The translations under genes and the position numbers were made by a program. This document shows, one piece after another, positions 37,338-47,089 of a stretch of 64,000 bases of DNA (the stretch's first letter is position 1; each line of letters starts with the position of its first letter). The notes beneath the pieces were generated by a model. That model had not been told where the DNA came from and did no database searches. It saw only the letters and a program-made list of their open reading frames with translations. Source of the stretch: Tepidimonas ignava (GTDB taxonomy: Bacteria > Pseudomonadota > Gammaproteobacteria > Burkholderiales > Burkholderiaceae_C). The DNA is taken from positions 62,001-126,000 of the forward strand of contig NZ_SMAH01000009.1 of assembly GCF_004342625.1 (NCBI RefSeq), read 5' to 3'.

Positions 37338-39338
37338 TCACGGCATGCTGGGGTCGAAGCCGCGCGCCGTGGTCAGCCGCGGCCCGATCGGCGCCAGCCG
37401 CTCGGAGGGCCGTTGGGGCTGCCCGGTCAACCGAGCGGCGTACACCACGGTGTTGGCCACCACCCGCTGGACGTAGTCCCGTGTCTCGTCGAAGGGGATA
37501 TTTTCGATCCAAATGGGCGCCGGCAGCACCGGGCCTTGACGCCACTGGCGCGCGCGTCCCGGGCCGGCGTTGTAGGCCGCTGCGGCCAACGGGATCGAGC
37601 CTTCGAACTCGTCCAGCGCCAGCTTCAGGTACGCGGTGCCGATGGTGACGTTGGTGCTGGGGTCGTGCAGGTGCTGTGGCTCGAAGCCCTGCAGGCCGAT
37701 TTTGCGCGCCGTCCAGCGCGCCGTGGCGGGCATGACCTGCATCAGTCCGCTGGCGCCGACGGCGGAGCGCGCGTCGGTGACGAAGCGGCTTTCCTGCCGG
37801 ATCAGGCCGTAGACGTAGGCGGGGTCGAGCCCCACGGTCTGCGCGCGCGGCTCCACCAGGTCGCGCAGCGGCATGGGGTAGCGCTGCGCCACGTCGACCT
37901 GCTGGCGCGTGCGGCTGCTGGTGTTGATGCAGCGGTCCCACACGGCGCGCTCGCACGCCCAGGCGGCCGCGGCCAGCAGCAGACGCTCGGGCAGCCCGCC
38001 CGGCGTGTGCAGCGCGACTTCGTAGTGCCATTCGCGCACACCCTCGTTGCGCAGGCCCCACTCGATGAGCCGCAGCGCCCGCTGCAGCCCGCTGTTGGCG
38101 CGCACCGTGGCGGCTTCGTCGGCGGTGGGGGGCGGCGGTGTGGCGGGCAAGGTCACGGGCTGGCCCAGGGCTTCCAGCGCCAGTTGTTCATAAAAGCCTT
38201 CGGGCCCCGCCACGCGCTGCAGCAGCGCGCGCGCCTGCTCGGGTTGACCGGTGGCCTGCAGGGCGTGCGCGCGCCAGTAGGTCCACACCGCCTCCTCCTG
38301 CCGTGCCGCCGGCAACCGCTCGATGGCGCGCAGCACCACGGGCCAGGCCTGCGCGCGCAGCGCCGCGCGCACGTGCCACGCGCGCCATTCAGCCGGCAGC
38401 TCCACCTCCCACGTGCGCTCGAAGTACGACAGCGCTTGGCCGTCCAGCCGCAGCGCGGCACGCCGCCCAATCGCGCCCCACACCCAGCCGCGCTCCTGCG
38501 GCGTGAGCTGGGCGCGCCAGCGCAGGTGCTGGGCCTCGTCCGCGGCCGCCTGGGGGTCGAGGCTGGCCAGCCGGATCAGCGCCAACGTGACGACCTCTTT
38601 GGTGCGCTGGCGCACCGCGGTCACTTTGTCGTCCAGGTAGCGCTGCGGCTGGTTGTAGGCCTGTTGCACCACCGGTACCCAGGCCGGCTCCAGCAACGCG
38701 ACGGCTTGGGTCGCCACCGCCAGCCGGCCGGCCTCCACGCCCAGGCGCGCGCGCTGCCACGCGACCTCGGCCGGCAGCGCGCCGATGGCGATCAGCCGCC
38801 CGGCGGCCTGGGCGCAACCTGGCTCGGCGTTGCGCTGCGCCAGCCAGGCCTGCTGCACCACCGGGGCGAGCTCTTGCGGCGGCGCCAAGCCACGCTCCAG
38901 CCGCGCCAGCGCCACATAACAGCGCACCTCGGCGTCGTCGTTCATGCGGTAGGCGCCGGCTTCGGTCAGCAGCGTGTCCCAATCGGCGCGCGCGCCCAGC
39001 ACGCGCAGCCAGTCGTTGCGCAGCCGGTCTTCCCAGTAGGTGCCGCTCCAGCGCTGCAGCACCGCGCGTACGTCGGCGGGGTTGGCACGGTCGAGCTGGG
39101 CGCGCATCCACCAGTAATCGGCCAGCGGCTCGGTCAGGTCACCGTGCACCTGCGGGCGCAGTGCGTCCAGCCGGGCCACGTCACCGCGGGCGGCGGCGTC
39201 GCGCATCGCCAGCAGCGCCTGGCGCACCGCGTCGTCATCGGGGGGCGTGGCGTGGGCGGCCAGCCACACCGCACCCACCAAGCCCACGAGCGCGGCGCGG
39301 CACGCGGTTAAGATGGAGCGAACCCAGCAGCCAGCCAT
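37338..39338 (-). CDS. slt: soluble lytic murein transglycosylase (Slt70-like)
   Basis: A periplasmic enzyme that cleaves peptidoglycan glycan strands to 1,6-anhydro-muropeptides, the substrates of the anmK/mpl recycling route. The 666-residue protein has a signal peptide (ending AHA near residue 30) and a long alpha-helical ring region to about 460. A C-terminal SLT domain follows with the catalytic Glu in YVYGLIRQESRF, then SAVGASGLMQVMPATA and AAAAYNAGPGRA. Two earlier in-frame Met codons exist. MAGCWVRSILT is chosen because it starts a proper signal sequence. It is divergent from the cyclo-ligase gene. Confidence 0.93.
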   Translation of the reverse strand: MAGCWVRSILTACRAALVGLVGAVWLAAHATPPDDDAVRQALLAMRDAAARGDVARLDALRPQVHGDLTEPLADYWWMRAQLDRANPADVRAVLQRWSGTYWEDRLRNDWLRVLGARADWDTLLTEAGAYRMNDDAEVRCYVALARLERGLAPPQELAPVVQQAWLAQRNAEPGCAQAAGRLIAIGALPAEVAWQRARLGVEAGRLAVATQAVALLEPAWVPVVQQAYNQPQRYLDDKVTAVRQRTKEVVTLALIRLASLDPQAAADEAQHLRWRAQLTPQERGWVWGAIGRRAALRLDGQALSYFERTWEVELPAEWRAWHVRAALRAQAWPVVLRAIERLPAARQEEAVWTYWRAHALQATGQPEQARALLQRVAGPEGFYEQLALEALGQPVTLPATPPPPTADEAATVRANSGLQRALRLIEWGLRNEGVREWHYEVALHTPGGLPERLLLAAAAWACERAVWDRCINTSSRTRQQVDVAQRYPMPLRDLVEPRAQTVGLDPAYVYGLIRQESRFVTDARSAVGASGLMQVMPATARWTARKIGLQGFEPQHLHDPSTNVTIGTAYLKLALDEFEGSIPLAAAAYNAGPGRARQWRQGPVLPAPIWIENIPFDETRDYVQRVVANTVVYAARLTGQPQRPSERLAPIGPRLTTARGFDPSMP

Positions 39339-39348
39339 GAGGGTGATT

Positions 39349-39987
39349 ATGGACAAGCTTGACCCCGCGCGCCAGCCTGAACCGCACGACCCGGCTGAAC
39401 GCAAGGCCTATTGGCGGCGCAAACTGGTGGCCGAGCGTGAGCGCTTGGGCGACCGGCTGGCGCGTAACGAGGCCCTGCAGCGCGTCATGCGGGTGTGGAT
39501 GGTCGGACGCGACGACACGGTGGTGGGGGCCTACTGGCCAATCAAGGGCGAGTTCGACCCGCTGCCGGCACTGCACCGTTGGCAGGAGGCGGCCGACGTC
39601 GAGGATGCGCGGGTGGCGCGACAGCGTCGTCGCATCGCGCTACCGGTCATCGACAAGGTGGCCAAGACGCTGCGCTTTCACGTCTGGTACCCGGGCTGTC
39701 CGATGGAAGAGGACGCCTACGGCATCCCCAAGCCCAAGGACACCGAGGTGGTGCAGCCCACGCTGCTGTTCGTGCCCTGCGTCGGCTATGGCCCGGCGGG
39801 CTACCGCTTGGGGTACGGCGGCGGGTTTTACGACCGCACGCTGGCCGCGCTGCAGCCACGCCCGGTGACGGTGGGCCTGGCCTACGCCTGCGCCTTCGTG
39901 CCTTGGCTGCAACCGGAGCCGCACGATGTGCCGCTGGACGCGATCCTGACCGATCAGGGTGTGGCGTGGCCGGTGACGGAGGACTGA
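39349..39987 (+). CDS. 5-formyltetrahydrofolate cyclo-ligase
   Basis: Converts 5-formyl-THF to methenyl-THF with ATP. The 212-residue protein has the family blocks RKAYWRRKLVAERE, GAYWPIKGEFDPL, the folate-loop GIPKPKDTEVVQPTLLFVPCVGY and the glycine-rich RLGYGGGFYDRTLA. The ATG at 39349 follows a GAGGG site by five bases. An in-frame ATG at 39337 is also possible but overlaps the divergent slt start. The C-terminus is normal. Confidence 0.92.
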   Translation: MDKLDPARQPEPHDPAERKAYWRRKLVAERERLGDRLARNEALQRVMRVWMVGRDDTVVGAYWPIKGEFDPLPALHRWQEAADVEDARVARQRRRIALPVIDKVAKTLRFHVWYPGCPMEEDAYGIPKPKDTEVVQPTLLFVPCVGYGPAGYRLGYGGGFYDRTLAALQPRPVTVGLAYACAFVPWLQPEPHDVPLDAILTDQGVAWPVTED

Positions 39988-40014
39988 GCCAAGGTCCGCG
40001 GCCTGCGGGCAACC

Positions 40015-40944
40015 TCAGGGGTGGGGGGTGCCGGTGTGCACGTCGCGCTGGGCGTGCAGCCGCTCGTGGCGCAGCAGGTACAGGCCCGCGGCCACGATGA
40101 CCGCCGCGCCCAGCAGCGTGTAGCCGTCGGGCCACACCCGCCACAGCAGCGCGTCCAGCGCCACGCCCCACAGCAGCGCGCTGTATTCGAACGGCGCCAC
40201 GGCGCTGGCTTGGCCGTGGCGAAACGCCTCGGTGATGGCCAATTGCGCGATGAAACCGGTGACGGCCAGCGCCACCAGCAAGCCGGCGTGCTGCGCCTGC
40301 ACCGGCTGCCAGTGGGGCCAGGCCAACGCGGTGCCGCCCACGGCCAGCGCCACCATCGACCACCACACCAGGCTGTCGGGGGCGTCGGTGCGGCACGCCA
40401 GCCGCCCCAGCACCACCGAGGCCGCGTAGCACGCGGCGCTGAGCAGCACCGCCAGCCCCGCCCAACCCAAAAAGGCCCCTGGCACCGGCCGCAGCGCGAT
40501 GACCACGCCCACCAACCCCGCCACCACGCTGCCCAGGTGCGCGCGCGGCACGCGCTCGCCCAGCAGGGGAATGGCCAGCAGCGTGATCAGCAGCGGCGCC
40601 ACGAAAAACAGCGTGTACGCGTTGGCCAGCGGCAGCGTCTGCAGGCTCCAGGTGAAGCTGGTCAGCATCACCACGGCCAGCACGCCCCGCAGCGCGTGCA
40701 GCGGCCAGCGCACGCGCCACACATGCGCCCAACTGCGCCGCGCTGCCAGGTAGGCCAGCACCAGTGGCAGCGCGGTCCAGCCGCGCAGCGCGGCAACCTG
40801 GACGGCCGGGTAGTGCTGCCCCAGCAGCTTGAGCACCACATCCATCAGCGCGAAAAACGCTACCGCCACCAGCATGGCGGCGATGCTGCGGGCGTTGCCA
40901 TGGCCGGGCGCGGCGCCCGGGGCGGTCGAGGCAGAGCGGTTCAC
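40015..40944 (-). CDS. EamA/DMT-family permease
   Basis: A 309-residue inner membrane protein with ten hydrophobic segments arranged as two EamA repeats. The first runs to about residue 150 (ending PLLGERVPRAHLGSVVAG) and the second covers 165-295. Members export amino acids, metabolites or drugs; no substrate can be read. The start is a GTG at 40944 (MNRSAST). It is convergent with the cyclo-ligase gene and lies downstream of icmF on the same strand. Confidence 0.87.
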   Translation of the reverse strand: MNRSASTAPGAAPGHGNARSIAAMLVAVAFFALMDVVLKLLGQHYPAVQVAALRGWTALPLVLAYLAARRSWAHVWRVRWPLHALRGVLAVVMLTSFTWSLQTLPLANAYTLFFVAPLLITLLAIPLLGERVPRAHLGSVVAGLVGVVIALRPVPGAFLGWAGLAVLLSAACYAASVVLGRLACRTDAPDSLVWWSMVALAVGGTALAWPHWQPVQAQHAGLLVALAVTGFIAQLAITEAFRHGQASAVAPFEYSALLWGVALDALLWRVWPDGYTLLGAAVIVAAGLYLLRHERLHAQRDVHTGTPHP

Positions 40945-40993
40945 CCCGCCACTGTAGCGGCGCGCGCTGCCGGCGCAGGTGCCACTGGTGCCG

Positions 40994-43900
40994 TCACATG
41001 TTGCGCCGGTACTGGCCGCCGACTTCGAACAGCGCCTGGGTGATCTGCCCCAGCGAGCAGCAACGCACCGCGTCCATCAGCACCTCGAAAACGTTGCGGT
41101 TGTCGATGACGGCGTCTTTGAGGCGCTGCAGCATCGCTGGGGCCTCGTGCGCGTGGCGGGCGTGGAACGCCTGCAGCCGCTGCAGTTGCGACTGCTTTTC
41201 TTCCTCGGTGGAGCGGGCCAGCTCCAGCGATTCGGGGATGGGGTCGCCGTGCGGGTTGCGGAACGTGTTGACGCCGATGATGGGCAGCTCGCCGGTGTGC
41301 TTGAGCATCTCGTAGTGCATGCTCTCGTCCTGGATCTTGCTGCGCTGGTAGCCGGTTTCCATCGCGCCCAGCACGCCACCGCGCTCGGCGATGCGCTCGA
41401 ACTCGGCCAGCACCGCCTCCTCGACGAGCTCGGTCAGCTCCTCGATGATGAACGCGCCCTGGTTCGGGTTTTCGTTTTTGGCCAACCCCCACTCCTTGTT
41501 GATGATGAGCTGGATGGCCATGGCGCGGCGCACCGAGTCTTCGGTGGGCGTGGTGATGGCTTCGTCGTAAGCGTTGGTGTGCAGGCTGTTGCAGTTGTCG
41601 TAGATGGCAATGAGCGCCTGCAGCGTGGTGCGGATGTCGTTGAAGGCGATTTCCTGTGCGTGCAACGAGCGGCCGCTGGTTTGGATGTGGTACTTGAGCT
41701 TTTGGCTGCGTTCGTTGGCACCGTATTTGTCGCGCATGGCCACGGCCCAGATGCGCCGCGCCACGCGGCCCAGCACGGTGTACTCGGGATCCATGCCGTT
41801 GCTGAAGAAAAAGCTCAGGTTGGGCGCGAAGTCGTCGATGTGCATGCCGCGCGCCAGGTACGCTTCCACGTAGGTGAAACCGTTGGCCAGCGTGAAGGCC
41901 AGTTGGCTGATCGGGTTGGCGCCCGCTTCGGCGATGTGGTAGCCGCTGATCGACACCGAGTAGAAGTTGCGCACGTTGTGGTGGACGAAGTACTCCTGGA
42001 TGTCGCCCATCACCTTGAGGCTGAACTCGGTGGAGAAGATGCAGGTGTTTTGGCCCTGGTCTTCCTTCAGAATGTCCGCTTGCACGGTGCCGCGCACGTT
42101 GGCCAGCACCCATTCTTTGATTTTGGCGATTTCGGTGTCGGTGGGCTCGCGGCCGTTGTCGGCGCGGAACTTGTCAATCTGCTGGTCGATGGCGGTGTTG
42201 AAAAACATCGCCAGAATGGCCGGCGCGGGGCCGTTGATGGTCATCGACACGCTGGTGCTGGGGTCGCACAGGTCAAAGCCGCTGTACAGCACCTTCATGT
42301 CGTCCAGCGTGGCCACGCTCACCCCCGAGTTGCCGACCTTGCCGTAGATGTCCGGGCGCGGGTCGGGGTCGTGGCCGTACAGCGTCACCGAGTCAAACGC
42401 CGTCGACAGCCGCTTGGCGGGCATCCCTTCGGACAGCAGCTTGAAGCGGCGGTTGGTGCGAAACGGGTCGCCTTCGCCGGCGAACATGCGTGTGGGGTCT
42501 TCGTTTTCGCGCTTGAAGGCAAACACCCCGGCGGTGTACGGGAAGCTGCCGGGCACGTTTTCCAGCATCAGCCACTTGAGCAGCTCGCCGTGGTCTTCGT
42601 ACTTGGGCAGCACGACCTTGCGGATCTTGTTGCCGCTCAGCGTCGTGTGCACCAGCCGCGTGCGCACCTCCTTGTCGCGGATTTTGACCACGTACTCGTC
42701 GCCGGCGTAGGCTTTCTGCATGTCGGGCCACTGCGCCAGCAGCTTGCGTGCGTCGGGGTGCAGGCGCTGCTCGCGCTGCGCGGCCAGGTCCAGCGTGGCT
42801 TCGGCGGCTTTGGGCCGGTGGGGCTTGTCCACCGCCAGCATCGCCGCGGCGGCACGCAGTTGCTGGATTTCACGCGCCAGCCGGGCTTGCTCGTGCACGC
42901 GCCGCTTGTAGGCGCGCACGGTGTCGGCGATTTCGGCCAGGTAACGGCTGCGTTGCGGCGGCACGATCGCGTGCAGGTTGGAGCTGTGGCGCGTGTGCAC
43001 GCGCGGCAGCCGTCCGCCGTCCACGCCCAGCGGCAGGTGCAGCCCCAGCTCGGCCAGCCGCACCTTGAGCGCCTGGTAAAGCGCCGTGACGCCGTCGTCG
43101 TTGAAGCGCGCCGCCATCGTGCCAAACACCGGCATGTCCTCGGGGCGCTTGCCCCACGCCTCCTTGTTGCGCTGCACCTGCTTGGACACGTCGCGCAGCG
43201 CGTCCAGCGCGCCCTTGCGGTCGAACTTGTTGATGGCGACGAACTCGGCAAAGTCCAGCATGTCGATCTTTTCGAGCTGGCTGGCCGCGCCGAACTCCGG
43301 CGTCATCACGTACAGCGGCACGTCCACGTGCGGCACGATCGCGGCGTCGCCCTGGCCGATGCCGGACGTTTCGACGATCACGAGGTCAAAGCCCGCCACC
43401 TTGCACGCGGCGATCACGTCCGGCAGCGCGGCCGAGATTTCGCTGCCGAAGTCGCGTGTGGCCAGGCTGCGCATGTACACACGCGGGCCCTGCCGCCACG
43501 GGCCGATGGCGTTCATGCGGATGCGGTCGCCCAGCAGCGCGCCGCCGCTTTTGCGCCGGCTGGGGTCGATGCTGATGACGGCCACGCGCAGCGCGTCGTC
43601 CTGATCCAGCCGCAGGCGGCGGATCAGCTCGTCGGTCAGGCTCGATTTGCCCGCACCCCCGGTGCCGGTGATGCCCAGCACCGGCACACGCACCTGTTGG
43701 GCTTGCGCGCGCAGCGCTTGCAGCAGCGCAGGGTCGGCCCGGCCGTTGTCCAGGGCGGTGATCAGTTGCGCCAGCGCCCGCCACGCAGTGTCGCTGTGGC
43801 CCTGAATGGCCTCCAGCGAGCGCGGCGCGTAGTCCGAGAGGTCATGGTCGCAGCGCATGACCATCTCGCCGATCATGCCCTGCAAGCCCATGCGCTGGCC

Positions 43901-44299
43901 GTCCTCGGGGCTGTAGATCCGGGCCACGCCGTAGTCCATCAGCGCGCGGATTTCGCTGGGCACGATGACGCCGCCGCCGCCGCCAAACACCAGCACGTGG
44001 CCGGCGCCGCGCGCGCGCAGCTGGTCCACCATGTAGGTGAAAAACTCCATGTGCCCGCCCTGGTAGGAACTGACGGCAATGCCCTGCACGTCCTCCTGCA
44101 GCGCGGCGGTGACGATCTCGTCCACCGACCGGTTGTGCCCCAGGTGGATGACCTCGGCCCCCATGCTTTGCAGGATGCGGCGCATGATGTTGATGGCGGC
44201 GTCGTGCCCGTCGAACAAGCTGGCGGCGGTGACGAAGCGCACCTTGTGCGTCGGGCGGTACTGGGCCAGGGCTTGGTAGTCGGCGCTCAGTTGGGTCAC
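40994..44299 (-). CDS. icmF: fused isobutyryl-CoA mutase (IcmF)
   Basis: A B12-dependent radical enzyme that interconverts isobutyryl-CoA and n-butyryl-CoA and also isovaleryl/pivalyl-CoA. It fuses mutase subunits with their G-protein chaperone. The 1101 residues fit the family. The N-terminal B12-binding domain has [14 protein letters not shown] (His32 as likely lower cobalt ligand). The MeaB-like GTPase has the P-loop GTGGAGKS at 212-219 and NKFD. The C-terminal mutase barrel follows from about 560. The start is GTG with AGGAGA seven bases upstream. Transcription starts at a palindromic promoter at 44341-44362, so the gene is probably regulated with branched-chain acid breakdown. Confidence 0.95.
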   Translation of the reverse strand: MTQLSADYQALAQYRPTHKVRFVTAASLFDGHDAAINIMRRILQSMGAEVIHLGHNRSVDEIVTAALQEDVQGIAVSSYQGGHMEFFTYMVDQLRARGAGHVLVFGGGGGVIVPSEIRALMDYGVARIYSPEDGQRMGLQGMIGEMVMRCDHDLSDYAPRSLEAIQGHSDTAWRALAQLITALDNGRADPALLQALRAQAQQVRVPVLGITGTGGAGKSSLTDELIRRLRLDQDDALRVAVISIDPSRRKSGGALLGDRIRMNAIGPWRQGPRVYMRSLATRDFGSEISAALPDVIAACKVAGFDLVIVETSGIGQGDAAIVPHVDVPLYVMTPEFGAASQLEKIDMLDFAEFVAINKFDRKGALDALRDVSKQVQRNKEAWGKRPEDMPVFGTMAARFNDDGVTALYQALKVRLAELGLHLPLGVDGGRLPRVHTRHSSNLHAIVPPQRSRYLAEIADTVRAYKRRVHEQARLAREIQQLRAAAAMLAVDKPHRPKAAEATLDLAAQREQRLHPDARKLLAQWPDMQKAYAGDEYVVKIRDKEVRTRLVHTTLSGNKIRKVVLPKYEDHGELLKWLMLENVPGSFPYTAGVFAFKRENEDPTRMFAGEGDPFRTNRRFKLLSEGMPAKRLSTAFDSVTLYGHDPDPRPDIYGKVGNSGVSVATLDDMKVLYSGFDLCDPSTSVSMTINGPAPAILAMFFNTAIDQQIDKFRADNGREPTDTEIAKIKEWVLANVRGTVQADILKEDQGQNTCIFSTEFSLKVMGDIQEYFVHHNVRNFYSVSISGYHIAEAGANPISQLAFTLANGFTYVEAYLARGMHIDDFAPNLSFFFSNGMDPEYTVLGRVARRIWAVAMRDKYGANERSQKLKYHIQTSGRSLHAQEIAFNDIRTTLQALIAIYDNCNSLHTNAYDEAITTPTEDSVRRAMAIQLIINKEWGLAKNENPNQGAFIIEELTELVEEAVLAEFERIAERGGVLGAMETGYQRSKIQDESMHYEMLKHTGELPIIGVNTFRNPHGDPIPESLELARSTEEEKQSQLQRLQAFHARHAHEAPAMLQRLKDAVIDNRNVFEVLMDAVRCCSLGQITQALFEVGGQYRRNM

Positions 44300-44332
44300 G
44301 GCGGTCTCCTGCGGCTGGTGGGGTGGGGCGCA

Positions 44333-44362
44333 AGTTTAGTTTGACGTTTACGTAAACGTCAA
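44333..44362 (-). promoter_or_regulatory. icmF promoter with perfect 22-bp palindromic operator (44341-44362)
   Basis: The 22 bases at 44341-44362 are a perfect palindrome with half-site TTGACGTTTAC. On the minus strand its first six bases, TTGACG, can serve as the -35. An 18-base spacer, filled mostly by the dyad, leads to TAAACT as -10 near 44333-44338. A dyad inside a long spacer is the layout of MerR-family activators. The TTTACGTAAACG core resembles sites reported for LiuR, regulator of branched-chain amino-acid degradation. The regulator identity is inferred. Confidence 0.7.
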
Positions 44363-44372
44363 TGTTAGCGGG

Positions 44373-44400
44373 AAAAAAGCGGGCCGCGTGGGCGGCCCGC
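44373..44400 (-). terminator. rho-independent terminator of the dctPQM operon
   Basis: The stem GCGGGCCGC / GCGGCCCGC (44379-44400) with a four-base loop is followed on the minus strand by six U from the A tract at 44373-44378. It separates dctM from the icmF promoter. Confidence 0.87.
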
Positions 44401-44421
44401 CGCTTCTTGGCCCACGCGGGG

Positions 44422-46374
44422 TTAGCCGTACAGCACCTTGGGCAGCCACAGCCCGATGTCGGGGAACAGGTACAGCAACACGATGGCCACGATCTGGATG
44501 CCCATGAACGGCAGCATGCCGGCAAAGATCTGGTTCAGCGTCACGTGCGGTGGCGCCACCCCCTTGAGGTAGAACGCACTCATCGCCACCGGTGGGCTCA
44601 GGAAAGCGGTCTGCAGGTTGAGCGCCACCAGCAGGCCGAAAAACAGCGGATCGACGCCGAAGTTGTCCAACAGCGGGATGAAGATCGGCATGAAGATGAC
44701 AATGATCTCGGTCCACTCCAGGGGCCAGCCGAGGATGAAGATGATCACCTGGCTCAGGATCAGGAACTCGGTTTTGCTCAGGTTGAGCGACATCACCCAC
44801 TGCTCGACCAGCTCCTGTCCCCCCAGCAGCGCGAACGCCGCCGAAAAAATGGCCGACCCGACGAACAGCCAGCACACCATGGCGGTGGTCTTGGCCGTCA
44901 GAAAGACCGATTCCTTGAGCACGCCCCAGTTGAACTGGCGGTACGCCACCGCGAGCAAAAAGCCCCCGAAGGCACCCACACCCGCGGCTTCGGTCGGGGT
45001 GGCCAGACCGAATACGATCGAGCCCAGCACCGCCAGGATCAGCACCATCAGCGGGAAAAAGCTGCCCAGCAGCATCTTGAAAACTTCCAAGCGGGCCCAG
45101 GTGAGCACGGCGTAAAAGGCCACCATCGCCGCCACACCCACCCCGAAGCCGACCCACCAACCGGTGCTGGCTGGGTTGCGCGCGGCGCTGGCCTCGCCCG
45201 CCGGGTTGGGCCGCGCCGGCGCCGCAATCTCGCCTTGGTTGACCGCGCGGTCGGCGTCAGCGGCTTCGTCGCTGCCTGGGGGTGGGCGCAGCCCACCGTC
45301 ATCCGCGTCGTCCTGCGCCCCGGGCGGTTCGGCCAGGCCGCCGTCGGTCTCGGTGGACGCGGCGCTGTCATCCTCCAGCGACTGCATGCCCAGTGCCGGC
45401 GCGGCCGCTTGCACCGCCGCTCGGGTGTCCAGGTGCCAGGTCCACGCGGCCACCAACGCAAACACCAACGCGGGCAGCAGCGCCACCCCGAGCTGTTGCA
45501 GCATCCAGCGCGTCGGCACAGTGGCGTTGCGCCGCCCCTTGAGCGCGCGCAGCAGCGCCGGCACCGCCACCTGCGACCACGTGCGGGCAAGCTGCTGGGC
45601 GTAGGCCGGCAGCGGCACCTGGCGCTGCTCAGGGGTCAGCGGCGGCATGGTGTGCGGCCGCAGCCGCGCCAGCACGATCACGTACAGCACGTACAGACCC
45701 GCCAGCATCAGCCCCGGGAAGAACGCCCCCGCGTACAGCTGAACCACCGACACGCCCGCCGTGGCGCCGTAGACGATCAACAGCACCGACGGCGGGATCA
45801 GGATCCCCAGGCAGCCCCCGGCGGTGATGGCGCCGGCCGACACGCGCACGTCGTAGCCAGCCTTGAGCATCTGCGGCAGCGCCAACAAGCCCATCAGCGT
45901 GACCACAGCGCCGACGATGCCGGTGGCGGTGGCAAACACCGCGCACGTGAACAACGTGGCCACCGCCAGCGAGCCCGGCACACGCGCCAGCGACAGGTGC
46001 AGGCTTTTGAACAGCTTTTCGATCAGGTTGGCGCGCTCGACCAGGTACCCCATGAAGACGAACAACGGGATCGAGATCAGCACGTCGTTGCTCATCACCG
46101 AAAACGCGCGCTGCACCATCAGGTCCAGCGTCTGGCGCACGGCGCCGGCGGCGCTTTGCCCACCGGAGTGGTAGGCGAAGAAGGTGAAGATGATGCCCAT
46201 GCCCATCAGCGTGAACGCCGTGGGAAAACCCAGCATGATGGCCACCACCACCAGCGCCAGCATGATCAGCCCGTAGTGCCCATTGGTGAGCGTGTCGACG
46301 CTGAGCACCATCCAGCCCGTGCCGGCCACGATCAAGGCCATCAGCGTGAAGCCGAACCACAATTCGCGGCGCAT
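44422..46374 (-). CDS. dctM: TRAP transporter large permease subunit (DctM), with long hydrophilic insert
   Basis: The main membrane channel of a TRAP carboxylate transporter. The 650-residue protein has the usual segments in its first 240 residues (GFPTAFTLMGMGII, FVFMGYLVERANL, GGCLGILIPPSVLLIVYG) and the second half after about 405 (FGLATPTEAAGVGAFGG, NLQTAFLSPPVAMSAFYLKGVAP). Between them, residues 240-404 contain an extra soluble region and a low-complexity acidic Pro/Ala/Asp stretch (about 330-403). Ordinary DctM has about 430 residues. The insert is in frame and coding-like, and one extra hydrophobic segment lies at 296-312. It overlaps dctQ (ATGA). Confidence 0.92.
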   Translation of the reverse strand: MRRELWFGFTLMALIVAGTGWMVLSVDTLTNGHYGLIMLALVVVAIMLGFPTAFTLMGMGIIFTFFAYHSGGQSAAGAVRQTLDLMVQRAFSVMSNDVLISIPLFVFMGYLVERANLIEKLFKSLHLSLARVPGSLAVATLFTCAVFATATGIVGAVVTLMGLLALPQMLKAGYDVRVSAGAITAGGCLGILIPPSVLLIVYGATAGVSVVQLYAGAFFPGLMLAGLYVLYVIVLARLRPHTMPPLTPEQRQVPLPAYAQQLARTWSQVAVPALLRALKGRRNATVPTRWMLQQLGVALLPALVFALVAAWTWHLDTRAAVQAAAPALGMQSLEDDSAASTETDGGLAEPPGAQDDADDGGLRPPPGSDEAADADRAVNQGEIAAPARPNPAGEASAARNPASTGWWVGFGVGVAAMVAFYAVLTWARLEVFKMLLGSFFPLMVLILAVLGSIVFGLATPTEAAGVGAFGGFLLAVAYRQFNWGVLKESVFLTAKTTAMVCWLFVGSAIFSAAFALLGGQELVEQWVMSLNLSKTEFLILSQVIIFILGWPLEWTEIIVIFMPIFIPLLDNFGVDPLFFGLLVALNLQTAFLSPPVAMSAFYLKGVAPPHVTLNQIFAGMLPFMGIQIVAIVLLYLFPDIGLWLPKVLYG

Positions 46375-47000
46375 CAACGGTCTCCTTGGGCGGCGCCGTG
46401 GGTGGCGCTGGCACCTGTGCTCGGCGCGGCATCGTCCACGTGCACCATGGCGCGCAGCTTGTCCACGTCCACTTCCTCGACGTCGTGCAACCGTGGCGGC
46501 CACTGCCCGCGGCGCAGGCACAGCACGCAGCGTGTCATTTCGGCCAACCCCTGCACCAGCAGCAAGGCGCCGGCCAACGGAATGACGAATTTGAACGGGT
46601 ACAGCGGCAGCGGCGTGGCGGAGAAGGTCTGCTCACGGATGGCCAGGGCATCTTGGAAATAGGTCCAACCGGCCCACGTCAGCGCCACGATGCCGGGCAG
46701 GTAAAACACCACGTACAGCAACAGGTCGATGGCGGCCTGCGCGCGTGGCCGGAAAAAACCGTACAGCACGTCGCCCCGCACATGCCCACCCGTGGACAGC
46801 GTGTACGCGCCGGCCATCATGAACAGCGTGCCGTACATCATCACCTGGGCGTTGAGCGACCAGTCATGGGGATCGTTGAGCACGTAGCGCGCGAACACTT
46901 CGTAGGTGATGCTCAGGGTCAACACGACGATGAGCCAGGCAAAGGCCTGGCCCACGACGCCTGAGAGGCGATCGATCGTCAACAGCCAACGTGGGGTCAT
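46374..47000 (-). CDS. dctQ: TRAP transporter small permease subunit (DctQ)
   Basis: A 208-residue inner membrane protein with four hydrophobic segments in residues 15-175, as in DctQ. It stabilises the large permease. VFARYVLNDPHDWSLNAQVMMYG is the diagnostic DctQ block, and GGHVRGDVLYGFF follows. The cytoplasmic C-terminus carries an acidic tail (VEEVDVDKLRAMVHVDD). It lies between dctP and dctM. A stem-loop separates it from dctP. Confidence 0.9.
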   Translation of the reverse strand: MTPRWLLTIDRLSGVVGQAFAWLIVVLTLSITYEVFARYVLNDPHDWSLNAQVMMYGTLFMMAGAYTLSTGGHVRGDVLYGFFRPRAQAAIDLLLYVVFYLPGIVALTWAGWTYFQDALAIREQTFSATPLPLYPFKFVIPLAGALLLVQGLAEMTRCVLCLRRGQWPPRLHDVEEVDVDKLRAMVHVDDAAPSTGASATHGAAQGDR

Positions 47001-47047
47001 GGTCAAGGACAAGTGGGGCGCGGCATCGGGTGACAAGGGGGCCGCAC

Positions 47048-47077
47048 GGGCCGCCGCCCGCGCCAGCGCGGCGGCCC
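47048..47077 (-). promoter_or_regulatory. intercistronic stem-loop between dctP and dctQ
   Basis: The perfect 10-bp arms GGGCCGCCGC / GCGGCGGCCC with a ten-base loop lie in the 89-base gap after dctP. No T tract follows on the minus strand, so it is more likely an mRNA-stabilising or partial-attenuation structure giving more binding protein than permease. Confidence 0.55.
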
Positions 47078-47089
47078 GCGGTCGGGACG

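Noticed and set aside
40979-44344. Open frame of more than 1100 codons antisense to icmF
   Set aside because: It has low-complexity His/Ala/Arg/Gln composition with no family motif and covers a protein with clear B12, GTPase and mutase motifs. It is a GC-driven shadow.
47048-47077. Hairpin after dctP as a rho-independent terminator
   Set aside because: No T run follows on the transcribed strand, and the downstream dctQM genes belong to the same operon. It was kept as an mRNA-processing or attenuation candidate.
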